Shown here one piece after another: positions 18,197-28,019 of a stretch of 42,938 bases of DNA. The DNA is from an uncultured Pirellulaceae bacterium (GTDB taxonomy: Bacteria > Planctomycetota > Planctomycetia > Pirellulales > Pirellulaceae), in the NCBI GenBank assembly GCA_905480235.1, contig CAJQPP010000134.1, positions 1 through 42,938 on the forward strand. The letters run 5' to 3'. Made by a program: the position numbers and the translations under genes. Position 1 is the first letter of the stretch. Each line of letters opens with the position of its first letter. The notes beneath the pieces are model-generated. The model made no database searches and was not told the DNA's origin. It worked only from the letters and a program-made list of their open reading frames with translations.

Positions 18197-21100
18197 ATGA
18201 CACGCCTAATCTTATCTATTTCGTTGGTTTGTTCCTTGTGGGCCATTCCGTGGGTCTTGCCACCAGCCAGCGAACGAACCAGCGTCGAAGAAGAATTCAC
18301 AGCTGGACAAATCGAATTCTTCGAAAACAAGGTGCGGCCTTTGCTGGTTGAGCACTGCTACGCTTGCCACGGGGCCGACGCGGATCCCCCCGAGGGCGGA
18401 CTGAGTATGCTATCGCGGAAATCGATACTGGCCGGCGGAGATAGTGGCCCTGCTATCGATTTAAAAAATCCTGCGGAAAGTCACATCCTGACGGCTGTCC
18501 AATATGGAGACCTTTTCCAAATGCCGCCAGATTCAAAGCTGTCGGCTGAAGACGTAGCAATTTTTGAACAGTGGATTGAACAAAAAGCACCGTGGCCTGC
18601 GGATTCTGATCGAGAGGTCGATGCAAAAGAAGAATTCAATCTTGCCCAGCGTCGCGCGGAACATTGGTCGTGGCAACCAGTCGCATCGCCGCCGATTCCG
18701 CCGGTTAAGAATTCTCAATGGGTTCTCGATCCACTTGATCAATTTATTCTCGCCAAACTGGAAACCGCAGGACTGGAACCTGCTCCACCGACAGATCGTC
18801 GTAGTTGGCTTCGTCGCGTTACCTTCGACCTGACAGGCCTGCCACCAACCCAACAAGAAATCAGCGACTTCCTGAACGACTCATCGGCCAGTGCTTTTGA
18901 ATCGGTGGTCAATCGACTCCTTGCGTCCCCCCGTTTTGGCGAACGTTGGGCCCGCCACTGGATGGACCTAATTCGATTTGCTGAAACCTGCGGCCACGAA
19001 TTCGATTACCCAATCCCCAATGCTTATCAGTACCGGGATTACCTGATCCGCGCTTTCAATGCTGATGTTCCCTATAACGATTTTGTAGCGGAGCATATCG
19101 CGGGCGATCTACTTGTAAATCCACGTCGCAACCCAGAGACGCAGATCAACGAGTCAATTTTGGGAACAGGTTTTTGGTTCTTAGGCGAAGCGACTCATGG
19201 CCCCGTCGATGTAAAAGGTGATGAGGCCGGAAGAATTGACAACCAAATTGATGTCTTTGGAAAAACCTTTTTGGGCATGACGATCGCCTGCGCAAGATGT
19301 CACGATCACAAATTCGACGCTATTTCGGCAGCCGACTATTACGGAACCTCCGGTTTCCTGCAAAGTTCCAGACGTCAAAACGTCATGCTCGATCCTCATC
19401 AAAAAATACAAAACGCCTTTGCCAATGCAGACGACGTCGCCGATAACGCGAATCGCATCCTCAGTGATTTTGTCACGAAGATGAAACCGAGCAACGAAAA
19501 TTTCTCGGGCGTTGAGAATTACCTGCGGGCAGCCGTCCATTATTTGCAACGCGAGAAAAACTGGCGTCTACCAAAACGCCAGGTCCTGGAAGGCGAGTCG
19601 CTAAAACAACTCGAAAAAACGGGTGGAGTGGCTCAAAAACAAAACCTTCAGGATTGGAACGGTGGTAGTCAACTTTGGTGGTCCCAAGGCAAGGTAGGTG
19701 ATCGCCTCGATTTAGAAATCAACGTTCCCGTTTCTGGGAGCTACAACCTTGCCGGTCGTTTCACTCAAGCGGCGGATTACGGAATCATCGAAATCGCCTT
19801 GAACGACGTCCCCACGGGAAACAAAATCGATTTGTATTCCCCCCAACTCAACCGCTCAAAAGAAATATCTTTGGGGACCTTTGAGTTAGAAGCGGGGCCG
19901 CAGATTCTGAGACTGAAAATTGTTGGCAAGAATGACGCCGCTTTGGAGCAATTCATGGTTGGAGTCGATTACCTGGTGCTTACGGCAAAGAAAAACGCCG
20001 AGGCTACGTCGGAAGCATCGGCCTATCTCGATCAGATTAGGCAGAAGCAACAGCTTGACATGGCTTTCCTGGACCGCTGGATACAGGCCCTTCAGGATCC
20101 GGAAACGCAAAATCCCACGCACCCTTTTTACTTGCTGCGAAAATCAGCGGAGTCCCCTCACGATTTAGAGCAAGCGGAAGGGGACGCGTTTTATCGTGAA
20201 ATATATGCCGACTTGGCAGGTCGTGAGCAAGCAAATCGCCGGTGGTTTGAGAATCAATCGCGCGATATATCGGAGGTCGTACAAAAACCTTTATCCGCAT
20301 GGGATCGCCAAGGCTGGGCGTTCTCCAAACTAAACAGCGGGCGTTTCAATCCCGTCAGCAACCACGCTATGGGTGCTACAACCGACACTCCTCATAGCGG
20401 ATTGCGGGGCACAAAATTTCAGGGCGTATTGCGGTCGCCAACTTTCGAAATAGAAACGCCATTTATTTATTATCATGCTAACGCCAAGAATGCCCAAATA
20501 CGTTTGATCATCGACGGTTTCCGCCTGGATGTGAACAATGGGTTGCTATTTCGCGATATGAACCTAAGAGTCGACACGGGAGGGAAATGGAAATGGGTCG
20601 CTCAGAGCGGGGATCTAAAAAACTACTTGGGTCATCGCGCCTTCATTGAGATCATCGATCAAGGCAACGGCTTCATTGGCGTCGACGAGGTAAGATTTTC
20701 GCAAGAGAGCAAACCGCAACCAGGCCCCTCATGGGTTTCGGTCTCCGCAGACCATCATGCTCTATCGGATGAACAATGGAAAACCGCTCGTACCGAAAAA
20801 GGCCTTTCACCTCTGGAAATCGTAACGAGTTCACTGGGCCAAGCGATGCGCGAGATACCAGCCTACTCGGCCGATGAGGCGATGGTAGAAGACGAGGATC
20901 TGTTTAACTTTCTTGTTCAATACCAACTGCTTCCCAACACTCTTTTCGACCGCCTTGAAAATACGATCAAGGAATCCAAATCGAAAATCGATCAAATCAA
21001 CCAGCAGACGCCTGAACCACTCATGGCAATTGGCATGATCGATGGCTCGCCCGAAAATGAATATGTATTCATTCGCGGCAACCACAAGAACCTGGGTGCT

Positions 21101-22036
21101 TTAGTGTCGAGGTCGCCGATAACGGCTTTGCTCGAGAGCCAAACATGGGACCAAGGACTGGCTGCGAGCGGTCGCTTGGAACTGGTTCAAAATATTATTT
21201 CCGAGGCGAACCCACTTACTCGTCGCGTTATCGTGAACCGGGTATGGCACCACCTGACGGGACGCGGGATCGTTTCGACCGTCGATAATTTTGGAGTTTT
21301 GGGAACCGACCCTACGCATCCGGAGTTGCTGGATTACTTGGCCAACGAATTTTCGCAAGAAGGCTGGTCACTTAAAAAACTGATTAAACGGATTGCGCTT
21401 TCTCAAACTTATCGCATGAGCAGCGTCGACGAAGGTCAGGCGGCGGATATTGACCCCGAAAACCAATGGTTGCACCGGTTCCGCTTACGGCGTTTGCAAG
21501 GTGAGGCCATTCGAGATTCCATATTGGCGGTTTCCGGTGAATTGGACACCACCATGTTTGGGCCAAGCGTGCCCATTCACTTGACATCGTTTATGCAAGG
21601 GCGTGGTCGTCCAAGACAAAATGGGCCTTTGGATGGAGCAGGTCGCCGCAGTATCTACACCGAAGTTCGCAGGAATTTCCTCTCGCCTATGATGCTGGCT
21701 TTTGATACGCCGATTCCTTTCAACTCAATCGGTAAAAGAAACCAATCCAACGTGCCTGCTCAAGCGTTAATCTTGATGAATGACCCGTTGGTTATTTCCC
21801 AAGCTGAAAAATGGGCGGTTCGAATTCTGGCATCCCATACGGACCAAAACGAACGAATCAAAATTGCTTTCGAAGAGGCGATGGGACGCCTGCCCACCCC
21901 TCAGGAAACCCAAGAATTCCTTGATTTCTTAACGATCCAAGCCGACAGCTATGGTGTTAAGAGCGAAGACCCCAAGGTGTGGAAAGACCTCTGCCATGTC
22001 TTGTTCAATTTGAAAGAGTTCATTTACATCAAATAA
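18197..22036 (+). CDS. PSD1 and planctomycete cytochrome c-type protein (DUF1549/DUF1553)
   Basis: A 1279-residue exported protein with an N-terminal hydrophobic signal. A planctomycete cytochrome-like domain follows with one CYACH heme-type motif (C54, C57, H58). The DUF1549 region comes next: LDQFILAKLETAGLEPAP, RRVTFDLTGLPPT, RFGERWARHWMDLIRFAE, and a second CxxCH (CARCHDHKFD, C365-H369). Residues about 480-610 form a beta-rich, carbohydrate-binding-like insert (WWSQGKVGDRLDLEINVPVSG to GVDYLVL). The C-terminal third is DUF1553, with RRVIVNRVWHHLTGRGIV and LIKRIALSQTYRMSS. This architecture is nearly confined to planctomycetes and is usually encoded next to DUF1501, as here. It is thought to be an extracytoplasmic polysaccharide-related redox protein, but its reaction is not established. 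Confidence 0.93.
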   Translation: MTRLILSISLVCSLWAIPWVLPPASERTSVEEEFTAGQIEFFENKVRPLLVEHCYACHGADADPPEGGLSMLSRKSILAGGDSGPAIDLKNPAESHILTAVQYGDLFQMPPDSKLSAEDVAIFEQWIEQKAPWPADSDREVDAKEEFNLAQRRAEHWSWQPVASPPIPPVKNSQWVLDPLDQFILAKLETAGLEPAPPTDRRSWLRRVTFDLTGLPPTQQEISDFLNDSSASAFESVVNRLLASPRFGERWARHWMDLIRFAETCGHEFDYPIPNAYQYRDYLIRAFNADVPYNDFVAEHIAGDLLVNPRRNPETQINESILGTGFWFLGEATHGPVDVKGDEAGRIDNQIDVFGKTFLGMTIACARCHDHKFDAISAADYYGTSGFLQSSRRQNVMLDPHQKIQNAFANADDVADNANRILSDFVTKMKPSNENFSGVENYLRAAVHYLQREKNWRLPKRQVLEGESLKQLEKTGGVAQKQNLQDWNGGSQLWWSQGKVGDRLDLEINVPVSGSYNLAGRFTQAADYGIIEIALNDVPTGNKIDLYSPQLNRSKEISLGTFELEAGPQILRLKIVGKNDAALEQFMVGVDYLVLTAKKNAEATSEASAYLDQIRQKQQLDMAFLDRWIQALQDPETQNPTHPFYLLRKSAESPHDLEQAEGDAFYREIYADLAGREQANRRWFENQSRDISEVVQKPLSAWDRQGWAFSKLNSGRFNPVSNHAMGATTDTPHSGLRGTKFQGVLRSPTFEIETPFIYYHANAKNAQIRLIIDGFRLDVNNGLLFRDMNLRVDTGGKWKWVAQSGDLKNYLGHRAFIEIIDQGNGFIGVDEVRFSQESKPQPGPSWVSVSADHHALSDEQWKTARTEKGLSPLEIVTSSLGQAMREIPAYSADEAMVEDEDLFNFLVQYQLLPNTLFDRLENTIKESKSKIDQINQQTPEPLMAIGMIDGSPENEYVFIRGNHKNLGALVSRSPITALLESQTWDQGLAASGRLELVQNIISEANPLTRRVIVNRVWHHLTGRGIVSTVDNFGVLGTDPTHPELLDYLANEFSQEGWSLKKLIKRIALSQTYRMSSVDEGQAADIDPENQWLHRFRLRRLQGEAIRDSILAVSGELDTTMFGPSVPIHLTSFMQGRGRPRQNGPLDGAGRRSIYTEVRRNFLSPMMLAFDTPIPFNSIGKRNQSNVPAQALILMNDPLVISQAEKWAVRILASHTDQNERIKIAFEEAMGRLPTPQETQEFLDFLTIQADSYGVKSEDPKVWKDLCHVLFNLKEFIYIK

Positions 22037-22111
22037 AGAAAAAGCCGTTCTGATTTTTGAGTCACATTTTTTCTGGGAATCCTATTCCAGCAGCCCTCAG
22101 CAGACCAACCC

Positions 22112-23560
22112 ATGAAAACCAATACCCATTGCCAGCGCTTTCGCCCCCCCGCAATGACGCGAAGACAGATGTTGCGGGATGCGGCCTGCGGTTTCGGCTC
22201 CGTCGCTCTGGCAGCATTAATGTCGGAACCAAGTTACGCCGGGTTACGCGCTCTCCCCCTGAAAATGGGGGATCCACTGGCAACAGCCAAGCCCCACTTC
22301 CAACCCAAAGTCAAACGCATCGTTTACCTGTATATGGACGGCGGTCCCTCCCAGGTCGACACCTTTGATCCGAAACCCCGCCTCGCCAAAGAAAATGGTG
22401 AGCCGTTCAAAATGAAAATTGAACCTACCCAGTTCAATAACATCGGGCGAACGCTAAAAAGCCCATGGAAATTTGAGCAACACGGACAATCGGGCACTCC
22501 AGTGAGTGAACTATTTCCACATGTATCCAAACATGTAGATGATTTGGCTGTCATACGCTCGATGACCAGTAATTTCAGCGAACACACCAGCGCCAACTAC
22601 TTTTTGCATACCGGAAATGGGTTTCAGGGACGTCCCAGCATGGGAGCGTGGACGAGTTACGGTTTAGGCAGCGAATGTAAAGACTTGCCGGGCTTCGTCG
22701 TTCTAAATGGCGGTCTGATTCCGCCGGGAGGACTGGATTGTTTCAACAGCGGTTTCCTGCCAGCAACCTACCAAGGCTCAATTTTCAACCCGGGTGATCA
22801 ACCGCTTGCTAACATCGTTCCCCGTGAAGCGAAACAACAACAACAGAACAAACTGGCACTCTTAAAAAATCTGGACCAACAAAATCTGGGGTCTTTCGGC
22901 TCGAGTGACCAAGTGGAATCGGCGATCGCCAACTACGAACTCGCCTACCGGATGCAGTCTGTCGTGCCCGAGATGTCCAGTTTGCATGGTGAAACAGATG
23001 CTACGAAATCGATGTACGGACTGGACTCTAAAAACAAGGGAACAGCCACGTTTGGCAGGCAATGCTTACTGGCGAGAAGGTTGCTCGAAAAAGGAGTTCG
23101 TTTTATTGAGTTGACTTGCCCAGGCGTCGGACACGACCGCTGGGATCAACACTCCAATCTAAAAAAAGGTCATGAGGACAACTCACGTTCTGTTGACCAA
23201 GGGATTGGCGCTCTGCTGACGGACCTCAAGCAACGGGGGATGTTTGACGACACACTGGTAGTTTGGTCCGGAGAATTTGGCAGAACTCCTTTCGCACAAG
23301 GAAACAATGGGCGTGATCACAACCCCTTCGGATTCAGTCTTTGGATGGCAGGGGGCGGCATCAAAGGTGGCACCGTCCACGGTTCCACCGATGAATATGG
23401 TTACAAAGCGATCGAGAACAAAGTAGAAATCCATGATTTGCATGCCACGATGCTGCACCTGCTGGGCATTGACCATGAAAAACTGACCTATTTGTGGGGT
23501 GGACGCGAGATGCGCCTGACGGATGTCCACGGGAAATTAATTGATGCGGTTTTAGCTTAA
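22112..23560 (+). CDS. DUF1501 exported protein (alkaline-phosphatase-superfamily-like)
   Basis: A 482-residue protein with a twin-arginine-like leader (MTRRQMLRDAACGFGSVALAA), so probably exported folded. The DUF1501 blocks are clear: RIVYLYMDGGPSQVDTFDPKP, the long central HTSANYFLHTGNGFQGRPSMGAW region, ARRLLEKGVRFIELTC, the DDTLVVWSGEFGRTPFAQG block and RDHNPFGFSLWMAGGGIKGG. The DGGPSQVDTFD and GEFGRTP...RDHNP blocks hold the Asp and His residues that resemble sulfatase and phosphatase metal sites. The start is the ATG at 22112, though the Met at 22154 would leave a more standard leader. It sits 75 bases after the PSD1 gene; the two proteins are expected to work together, probably on extracellular polymers. 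Confidence 0.93.
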   Translation: MKTNTHCQRFRPPAMTRRQMLRDAACGFGSVALAALMSEPSYAGLRALPLKMGDPLATAKPHFQPKVKRIVYLYMDGGPSQVDTFDPKPRLAKENGEPFKMKIEPTQFNNIGRTLKSPWKFEQHGQSGTPVSELFPHVSKHVDDLAVIRSMTSNFSEHTSANYFLHTGNGFQGRPSMGAWTSYGLGSECKDLPGFVVLNGGLIPPGGLDCFNSGFLPATYQGSIFNPGDQPLANIVPREAKQQQQNKLALLKNLDQQNLGSFGSSDQVESAIANYELAYRMQSVVPEMSSLHGETDATKSMYGLDSKNKGTATFGRQCLLARRLLEKGVRFIELTCPGVGHDRWDQHSNLKKGHEDNSRSVDQGIGALLTDLKQRGMFDDTLVVWSGEFGRTPFAQGNNGRDHNPFGFSLWMAGGGIKGGTVHGSTDEYGYKAIENKVEIHDLHATMLHLLGIDHEKLTYLWGGREMRLTDVHGKLIDAVLA

Positions 23561-23645
23561 ACGGCCTCTGTTTCTTTCTCCGCACCCGTTTGACAAATCA
23601 TCACGAACGCTCTTCTCGCCACCCCATTGGAAATCAGGTAATACG

Positions 23646-25664
23646 ATGCGGTCGGAGCGAGGCAAATCTCAGCGGTACCCAAAAACTTCCCGGCACTACA
23701 CCGCACTGGTTCTCGTGTGGGGAATAACGCTGGGAACCTGCCTGCTATACGCTCTGTTCGTTCAAATCAACGTTTGGAAACCATCCGTAATCTGGTGGTA
23801 TCTCACCAGCGGCCTTGTTCTCGTTGCACTGGCTTATGCGTTTTCGCTAATGGTTCGGCAATCGCTCAACCGAGCCACAGGCATCTGGTCCAGCGCTTTG
23901 TTGATGCTCAGCATCACTCCCGTAATTTGGGCGGGTTGCTTCGCTTGGAACTTTGTCGAAGTTGCCAATCGTCGAGGTGACGTCGTCCTCAACCTACCTA
24001 CCAAAGCGTTTGAAATTTGGCTGGGCAGTTGGTTCGCCGTTGAAAGTAAGGCACGCTACCCCCTGCTTTCAGCAGGCCAACATGTCAACCTTTTACACGA
24101 TGACGATTTGGATAACACCTCAAACCTGGTGGCGGAAATGGATCGGCATATCGCGGCCATGTCGGCCATCCTCGGCCAATCAGCCCCACCCACGAAATCG
24201 AATTGGGTACGTGGATCTTTATCCGGACAGACAGGTCGTTCAGTGGGTGCCTGGGCAATCTGTGACACCGGTCCCGAAGAGTCTCTGCAGTACCTTGATA
24301 AACACGAATTAGCCCACACCACCATTTCATTGCTGGGTGGCACCAAGATCGATATGCCAATGCTGTTGGCAGAAGGATGGGCTGCTTCGCATAGTGCCAA
24401 CCGCTCCGATGCAATCCTGAATTTGATAGACATGCGGAGGAGCGGTCAATCTTGGTCATTGTCAGAATTCATCACGAATCGGAATTATGGAAAATCTATC
24501 CCCCAAACCTACAGCCACGGGGCCCCGTTAAGCTGGTTTCTGCTGGATACCTTTGGGGGACAGAAATTTTTAGACCTCTACCAAACCGTACGTCGCGAGA
24601 CCTTCAAATCGGACGTGTTCGACGTGCTTGGAATTTCTTGGGAACAACTGGAAAAAAAGTTCTGGCTATGGTTGGAGGATCAAGAGAGCGAGGCCATGGG
24701 GGCCATTTCTGCCGACGAAAACACACCTGCAAAGATCATTTTCGACCGGCCGAGGGACGAAGCTCGATGGCAGCACATTCGCGAAATTGCGGTGACAGCG
24801 GTCCGCAGTCCCTTGCCCGCCGCCGCTGCCTTTCAGGTATTGCACCAAGGTCGTACGCCTTACCGGGTAAAAGTGATACTGGAACCAGAATCTGCATGGA
24901 CTGAACTGGAATTGCAAGACACCGAAGAGGGTGCTGAATTCACCGTCATGAATTCCAACCTCAAGGCCTCAATCACCCGGCAACCCGACGGTAGCTTCGT
25001 CGATAACTCGGACCAATTTCTGCCGGATATCCCAGCATCCACTCAAATCGCCACGCTCAAGGATTTTTGGTTTCGCCGCACCAACTTGCTAAAAACAATG
25101 CAAGTGGATTGGGCCAGCAGAGCGTTCTCAGTACCCGGATCAAAAACGGAAATCCAACGTATTGAGGAAGGCTTGGCTGATGACGACCTATGGACGATTA
25201 CCTACACCACGACATTCAACGGGTTGCCAGAGGACGATGAACAAGTCGAGTTGTCGATCGATCCAAAAAACAACTTCGCCATAAATCGCAGTATTGTGAC
25301 CTTTCAGGATGGCAGCTACCGCGAAACCCAATACGAATTCAGTGATATGTTTGGTTGCCAACTCGCTTCATCATGGACGATACTAGACGAAAGCGGCAAC
25401 GAATCGTTTTCAAGGATGACGCCTTTAACGAACGAGGAAATCGCCGACACCAAGAAACAAATTGAATCTGTTACAGGCAGCACTCTTTCGATTCGCAAAA
25501 CCTCAGCTTGGAACCAACGTCTCATCAACCCGCTGAGCCTGGCGATCACATGGCCATTAATAGGGCTCATGTGTTTAGGGGTTGATATGCTTGGCGATCG
25601 CGTGCAAATCAAAACACTTAAGAAAACCAACACACCCAAACCAACCGACGAAAACCCACACTAA
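23646..25664 (+). CDS. Membrane-anchored HELAH zinc metallopeptidase-like protein
   Basis: A 672-residue protein that I do not recognise by name. Three hydrophobic segments lie at the N-terminus (about residues 20-41, 49-70 and 78-105) and one near the C-terminus (about 618-640), so the middle is probably outside the membrane. That middle contains KHELAHTTISLLGG, a zinc-type HExxH motif (H220, E221, H224), then AEGWAA with the likely third ligand E243 nineteen residues on. This spacing suits the gluzincin or peptidase-MA group. Residues about 390-600 form a beta-rich region with no catalytic motif. AGGTAA precedes the ATG at 23646. It lies 85 bases after DUF1501 and 80 before the cupin, so it is probably co-transcribed. 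Peptidase activity is an inference. Confidence 0.65.
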   Translation: MRSERGKSQRYPKTSRHYTALVLVWGITLGTCLLYALFVQINVWKPSVIWWYLTSGLVLVALAYAFSLMVRQSLNRATGIWSSALLMLSITPVIWAGCFAWNFVEVANRRGDVVLNLPTKAFEIWLGSWFAVESKARYPLLSAGQHVNLLHDDDLDNTSNLVAEMDRHIAAMSAILGQSAPPTKSNWVRGSLSGQTGRSVGAWAICDTGPEESLQYLDKHELAHTTISLLGGTKIDMPMLLAEGWAASHSANRSDAILNLIDMRRSGQSWSLSEFITNRNYGKSIPQTYSHGAPLSWFLLDTFGGQKFLDLYQTVRRETFKSDVFDVLGISWEQLEKKFWLWLEDQESEAMGAISADENTPAKIIFDRPRDEARWQHIREIAVTAVRSPLPAAAAFQVLHQGRTPYRVKVILEPESAWTELELQDTEEGAEFTVMNSNLKASITRQPDGSFVDNSDQFLPDIPASTQIATLKDFWFRRTNLLKTMQVDWASRAFSVPGSKTEIQRIEEGLADDDLWTITYTTTFNGLPEDDEQVELSIDPKNNFAINRSIVTFQDGSYRETQYEFSDMFGCQLASSWTILDESGNESFSRMTPLTNEEIADTKKQIESVTGSTLSIRKTSAWNQRLINPLSLAITWPLIGLMCLGVDMLGDRVQIKTLKKTNTPKPTDENPH

Positions 25665-25744
25665 ACCTTGCCTCGTCGTGAAAATGGGAAACCATCAAAC
25701 TGGCACCCAAGCGATCTTTACCTGGCCTTAAAACGAGAAATTCA

Positions 25745-26209
25745 ATGACAGATCCAATTGACCTGCGAAAGTTTATCGACGGGGGAAATGGCATCTCGAC
25801 CATTCGCACCAGTGAAGTATTTGGCGGCAAAAATTTCCGCGGATGGAATGGAATTAAATACGAAGCAGGTTTGAGCGAAAAAAACACGAGCGCCAAAAAA
25901 CTTTCCATGAACGTAGCCACCGTAGCCCCGGGCGCGATTGCGTATGCTCACATTCATGATGGTTTTGAATTGATGCTGTATATTTTACAGGGACAAGTTC
26001 GCCATATTTACGGTGAATCGCTGGAATACTCGCTGGATAACGAGGCCGGTGATTTCATCTATATTGAACCGGGCATCCCCCATGAGGTTTATAATACAAG
26101 TGAAACTGAACCGGTCGTCGCGGTCGTCGCCCGCAGCGACGCCAGTGAGTGGCAGAACATCGTGCCTCACCCCAGTGCCGCCCGAACCCGAGACGGCATT
26201 CACGAATAA
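25745..26209 (+). CDS. Cupin-domain protein
   Basis: A 154-residue protein with a single conserved beta-barrel. Cupin motif 1 is AYAHIHDGFELMLYILQGQVR, with the His, His and Glu metal ligands in place. Motif 2 is GDFIYIEPGIPHEVYN, with the PxxPHxxxN-type ending that supplies the fourth His. Such proteins bind a divalent metal and act as dioxygenases, isomerases or sensors; there is no attached domain to decide. About 45 residues precede the barrel. It is the fourth gene of the plus-strand cluster and is 71 bases from the amidohydrolase start. A weak GAGA sequence lies in front of the ATG. Confidence 0.88.
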   Translation: MTDPIDLRKFIDGGNGISTIRTSEVFGGKNFRGWNGIKYEAGLSEKNTSAKKLSMNVATVAPGAIAYAHIHDGFELMLYILQGQVRHIYGESLEYSLDNEAGDFIYIEPGIPHEVYNTSETEPVVAVVARSDASEWQNIVPHPSAARTRDGIHE

Positions 26210-26280
26210 ACCGGTTGCTGACATGCAACCCCCGACCCTCACGAAAACATGACGGCGAATTGAAAGACAAGGACAACCCA

Positions 26281-27984
26281 ATGACCTTTGCACAAACAAT
26301 ACGATTGCTGACTATATTGCTCATCGTTTCGGCCAACGTGGCCGCGGTGGCTCAGGATACGCTGCTGTTAAAAAATGCAAAAATCTATGACGTCATGAAT
26401 GGTAGATTGGCTGACCAGACAGCGTCGGTGCTGATTTCGGGAAATCGCATTCTAAGCATTACGACTGACCCTGCAGTGCGAGCCGACACCACGATCGATT
26501 TGCAAGGACGGGTTGTGTTACCGGGCTTGATTGACCTGCACTCGCACTTACTGCTGCATCCCTACAACGAAACCGTGTGGGATGATCAAGTCCTCAAGGA
26601 ATCGCTGGAGTTAAGAACCATTCGAGGCACGGTCGCAGCCAACCAGACGCTGGCCGCCGGATTTACCAGCGTGCGTGACTTGGGAACCGAGGGAGCCGGA
26701 TTTGCCGACGTCGCTTTGCGGGATGCCATCGAAAAAGGTATCATCCCCGGCCCCCGTGTTTTCACAGCGACCAAAGCACTCGTGACAACCGGCGGCTATG
26801 GACCTATGGGCTTTGATCCCCGCTGGGAGATACCCGTCGCCGCTCAAACGGCTGACGGCATTGCCGAATGCCGAAAAGCCACTCGAGAACAAATCGCTGC
26901 CGGGGCCGATTGGATTAAAATATACGCCGATTATCGACGACGGTCCGGTGACCCTGCCACTCCCACATTCTCCCAGAATGAAATTAACGCCATCGTGGAC
27001 GAAGCGCGGTCGGCGAATATCCCGGTTGCCGCGCATGCCACCACTGACGAGGCCATTCAGCGATGCATTGCAGCCGGAGTCAAAACGATTGAACATGGTT
27101 ACGACGCTTCGCTCGACACCCTGCAATTGATGCGCGAAAAAGGGGTCGTGCTATGTCCGACCCTCTCAGCCTCGGAATCCATTTCTATCTACCAAGGATG
27201 GGATCCGCAAAACGAACCCGATCCACCTCGCATCCAAAAAGCAAAACAATTGATCAAGAATGCACTCGCTTGTGGCGTGACCATTGCCTGCGGAAGCGAT
27301 GTCGGTGTATTTGCTCACGGAGAAAACTCGCGGGAACTGGAACTGATGTTCGCTTATGGCATGTCGATCGAGGACGTTTTGAGAAGTGCGACCGTGACCG
27401 CCGCAAACGTATTAGGGCAAAACAATTTAGGGCAAGTCACCCCCAAGTACATCGCCGATTTAATCGTCGTCAATGACAACCCAGTGAACAACTTGTTCAC
27501 ATTGCAAGAACCTGTGATTGTCATCCAAAATGGGCAAGTCGCTTTCAATTACCTCAACCCCAATACGGTTGCTGAAGCCACCCCCCCCTCCTCTTCCCAA
27601 GTGGTCGAGGAGACCATCCAACTGGGATCCAATAAAAAACTGGGGGAACTGATACGCAAACTGGATATGGTTTCCCCCAACATCAAAACCGAGCAGGGCA
27701 CGGCACCGCCCCAACAGGAACGCCCGAGTACCGATTCGAAAGATGACGCGGAGGCGCGGTTCCAATTCCAATTAAACGCCGATGGTTCTTACTCCCTGAA
27801 AGACGTCCCCATCACGCGTGGTGATCTCGCCCGGTTCATTGCTCGTCAAATTGGCGATGGCGTAACTGCGGCCGAGGTCACGATCCCGACCAGTATTAAC
27901 CAGCAGCGTCTAAAGGAGACCGAGGATTGGTTGAATCGACTGGGCGTGAAAACGGTTAAATTCGTTGGCAACTTACCGAATTAA
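26281..27984 (+). CDS. Exported amidohydrolase with ExbD-like C-terminal extension
   Basis: A 567-residue protein, starting at the ATG at 26281 behind AAGGACA; the frame is open further upstream, but that part overlaps the cupin gene. A signal peptide (TILLIVSANVAAVA) is followed by a metal-dependent amidohydrolase of the prolidase/imidazolonepropionase-like group. GLIDLHSHLLLHP gives the HxH pair (H87, H89), DWIKIYADYRRRSG the carboxylated-Lys region, VAAHATTDEAIQRC and GVKTIEHGYDA two further His ligands, and ACGSDVGVFAHGEN the catalytic Asp. The catalytic domain ends near residue 430. About 100 residues remain, and the last 65 (ADGSYSLKDVPITRGDLARF to LGVKTVKFV) look like an ExbD/TolR periplasmic domain. 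The fusion is unusual. Substrate unknown. Confidence 0.88.
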   Translation: MTFAQTIRLLTILLIVSANVAAVAQDTLLLKNAKIYDVMNGRLADQTASVLISGNRILSITTDPAVRADTTIDLQGRVVLPGLIDLHSHLLLHPYNETVWDDQVLKESLELRTIRGTVAANQTLAAGFTSVRDLGTEGAGFADVALRDAIEKGIIPGPRVFTATKALVTTGGYGPMGFDPRWEIPVAAQTADGIAECRKATREQIAAGADWIKIYADYRRRSGDPATPTFSQNEINAIVDEARSANIPVAAHATTDEAIQRCIAAGVKTIEHGYDASLDTLQLMREKGVVLCPTLSASESISIYQGWDPQNEPDPPRIQKAKQLIKNALACGVTIACGSDVGVFAHGENSRELELMFAYGMSIEDVLRSATVTAANVLGQNNLGQVTPKYIADLIVVNDNPVNNLFTLQEPVIVIQNGQVAFNYLNPNTVAEATPPSSSQVVEETIQLGSNKKLGELIRKLDMVSPNIKTEQGTAPPQQERPSTDSKDDAEARFQFQLNADGSYSLKDVPITRGDLARFIARQIGDGVTAAEVTIPTSINQQRLKETEDWLNRLGVKTVKFVGNLPN

Positions 27985-28019
27985 CAAACCGGCAAGGCGG
28001 TTGATGCAGCGTCGATGCG

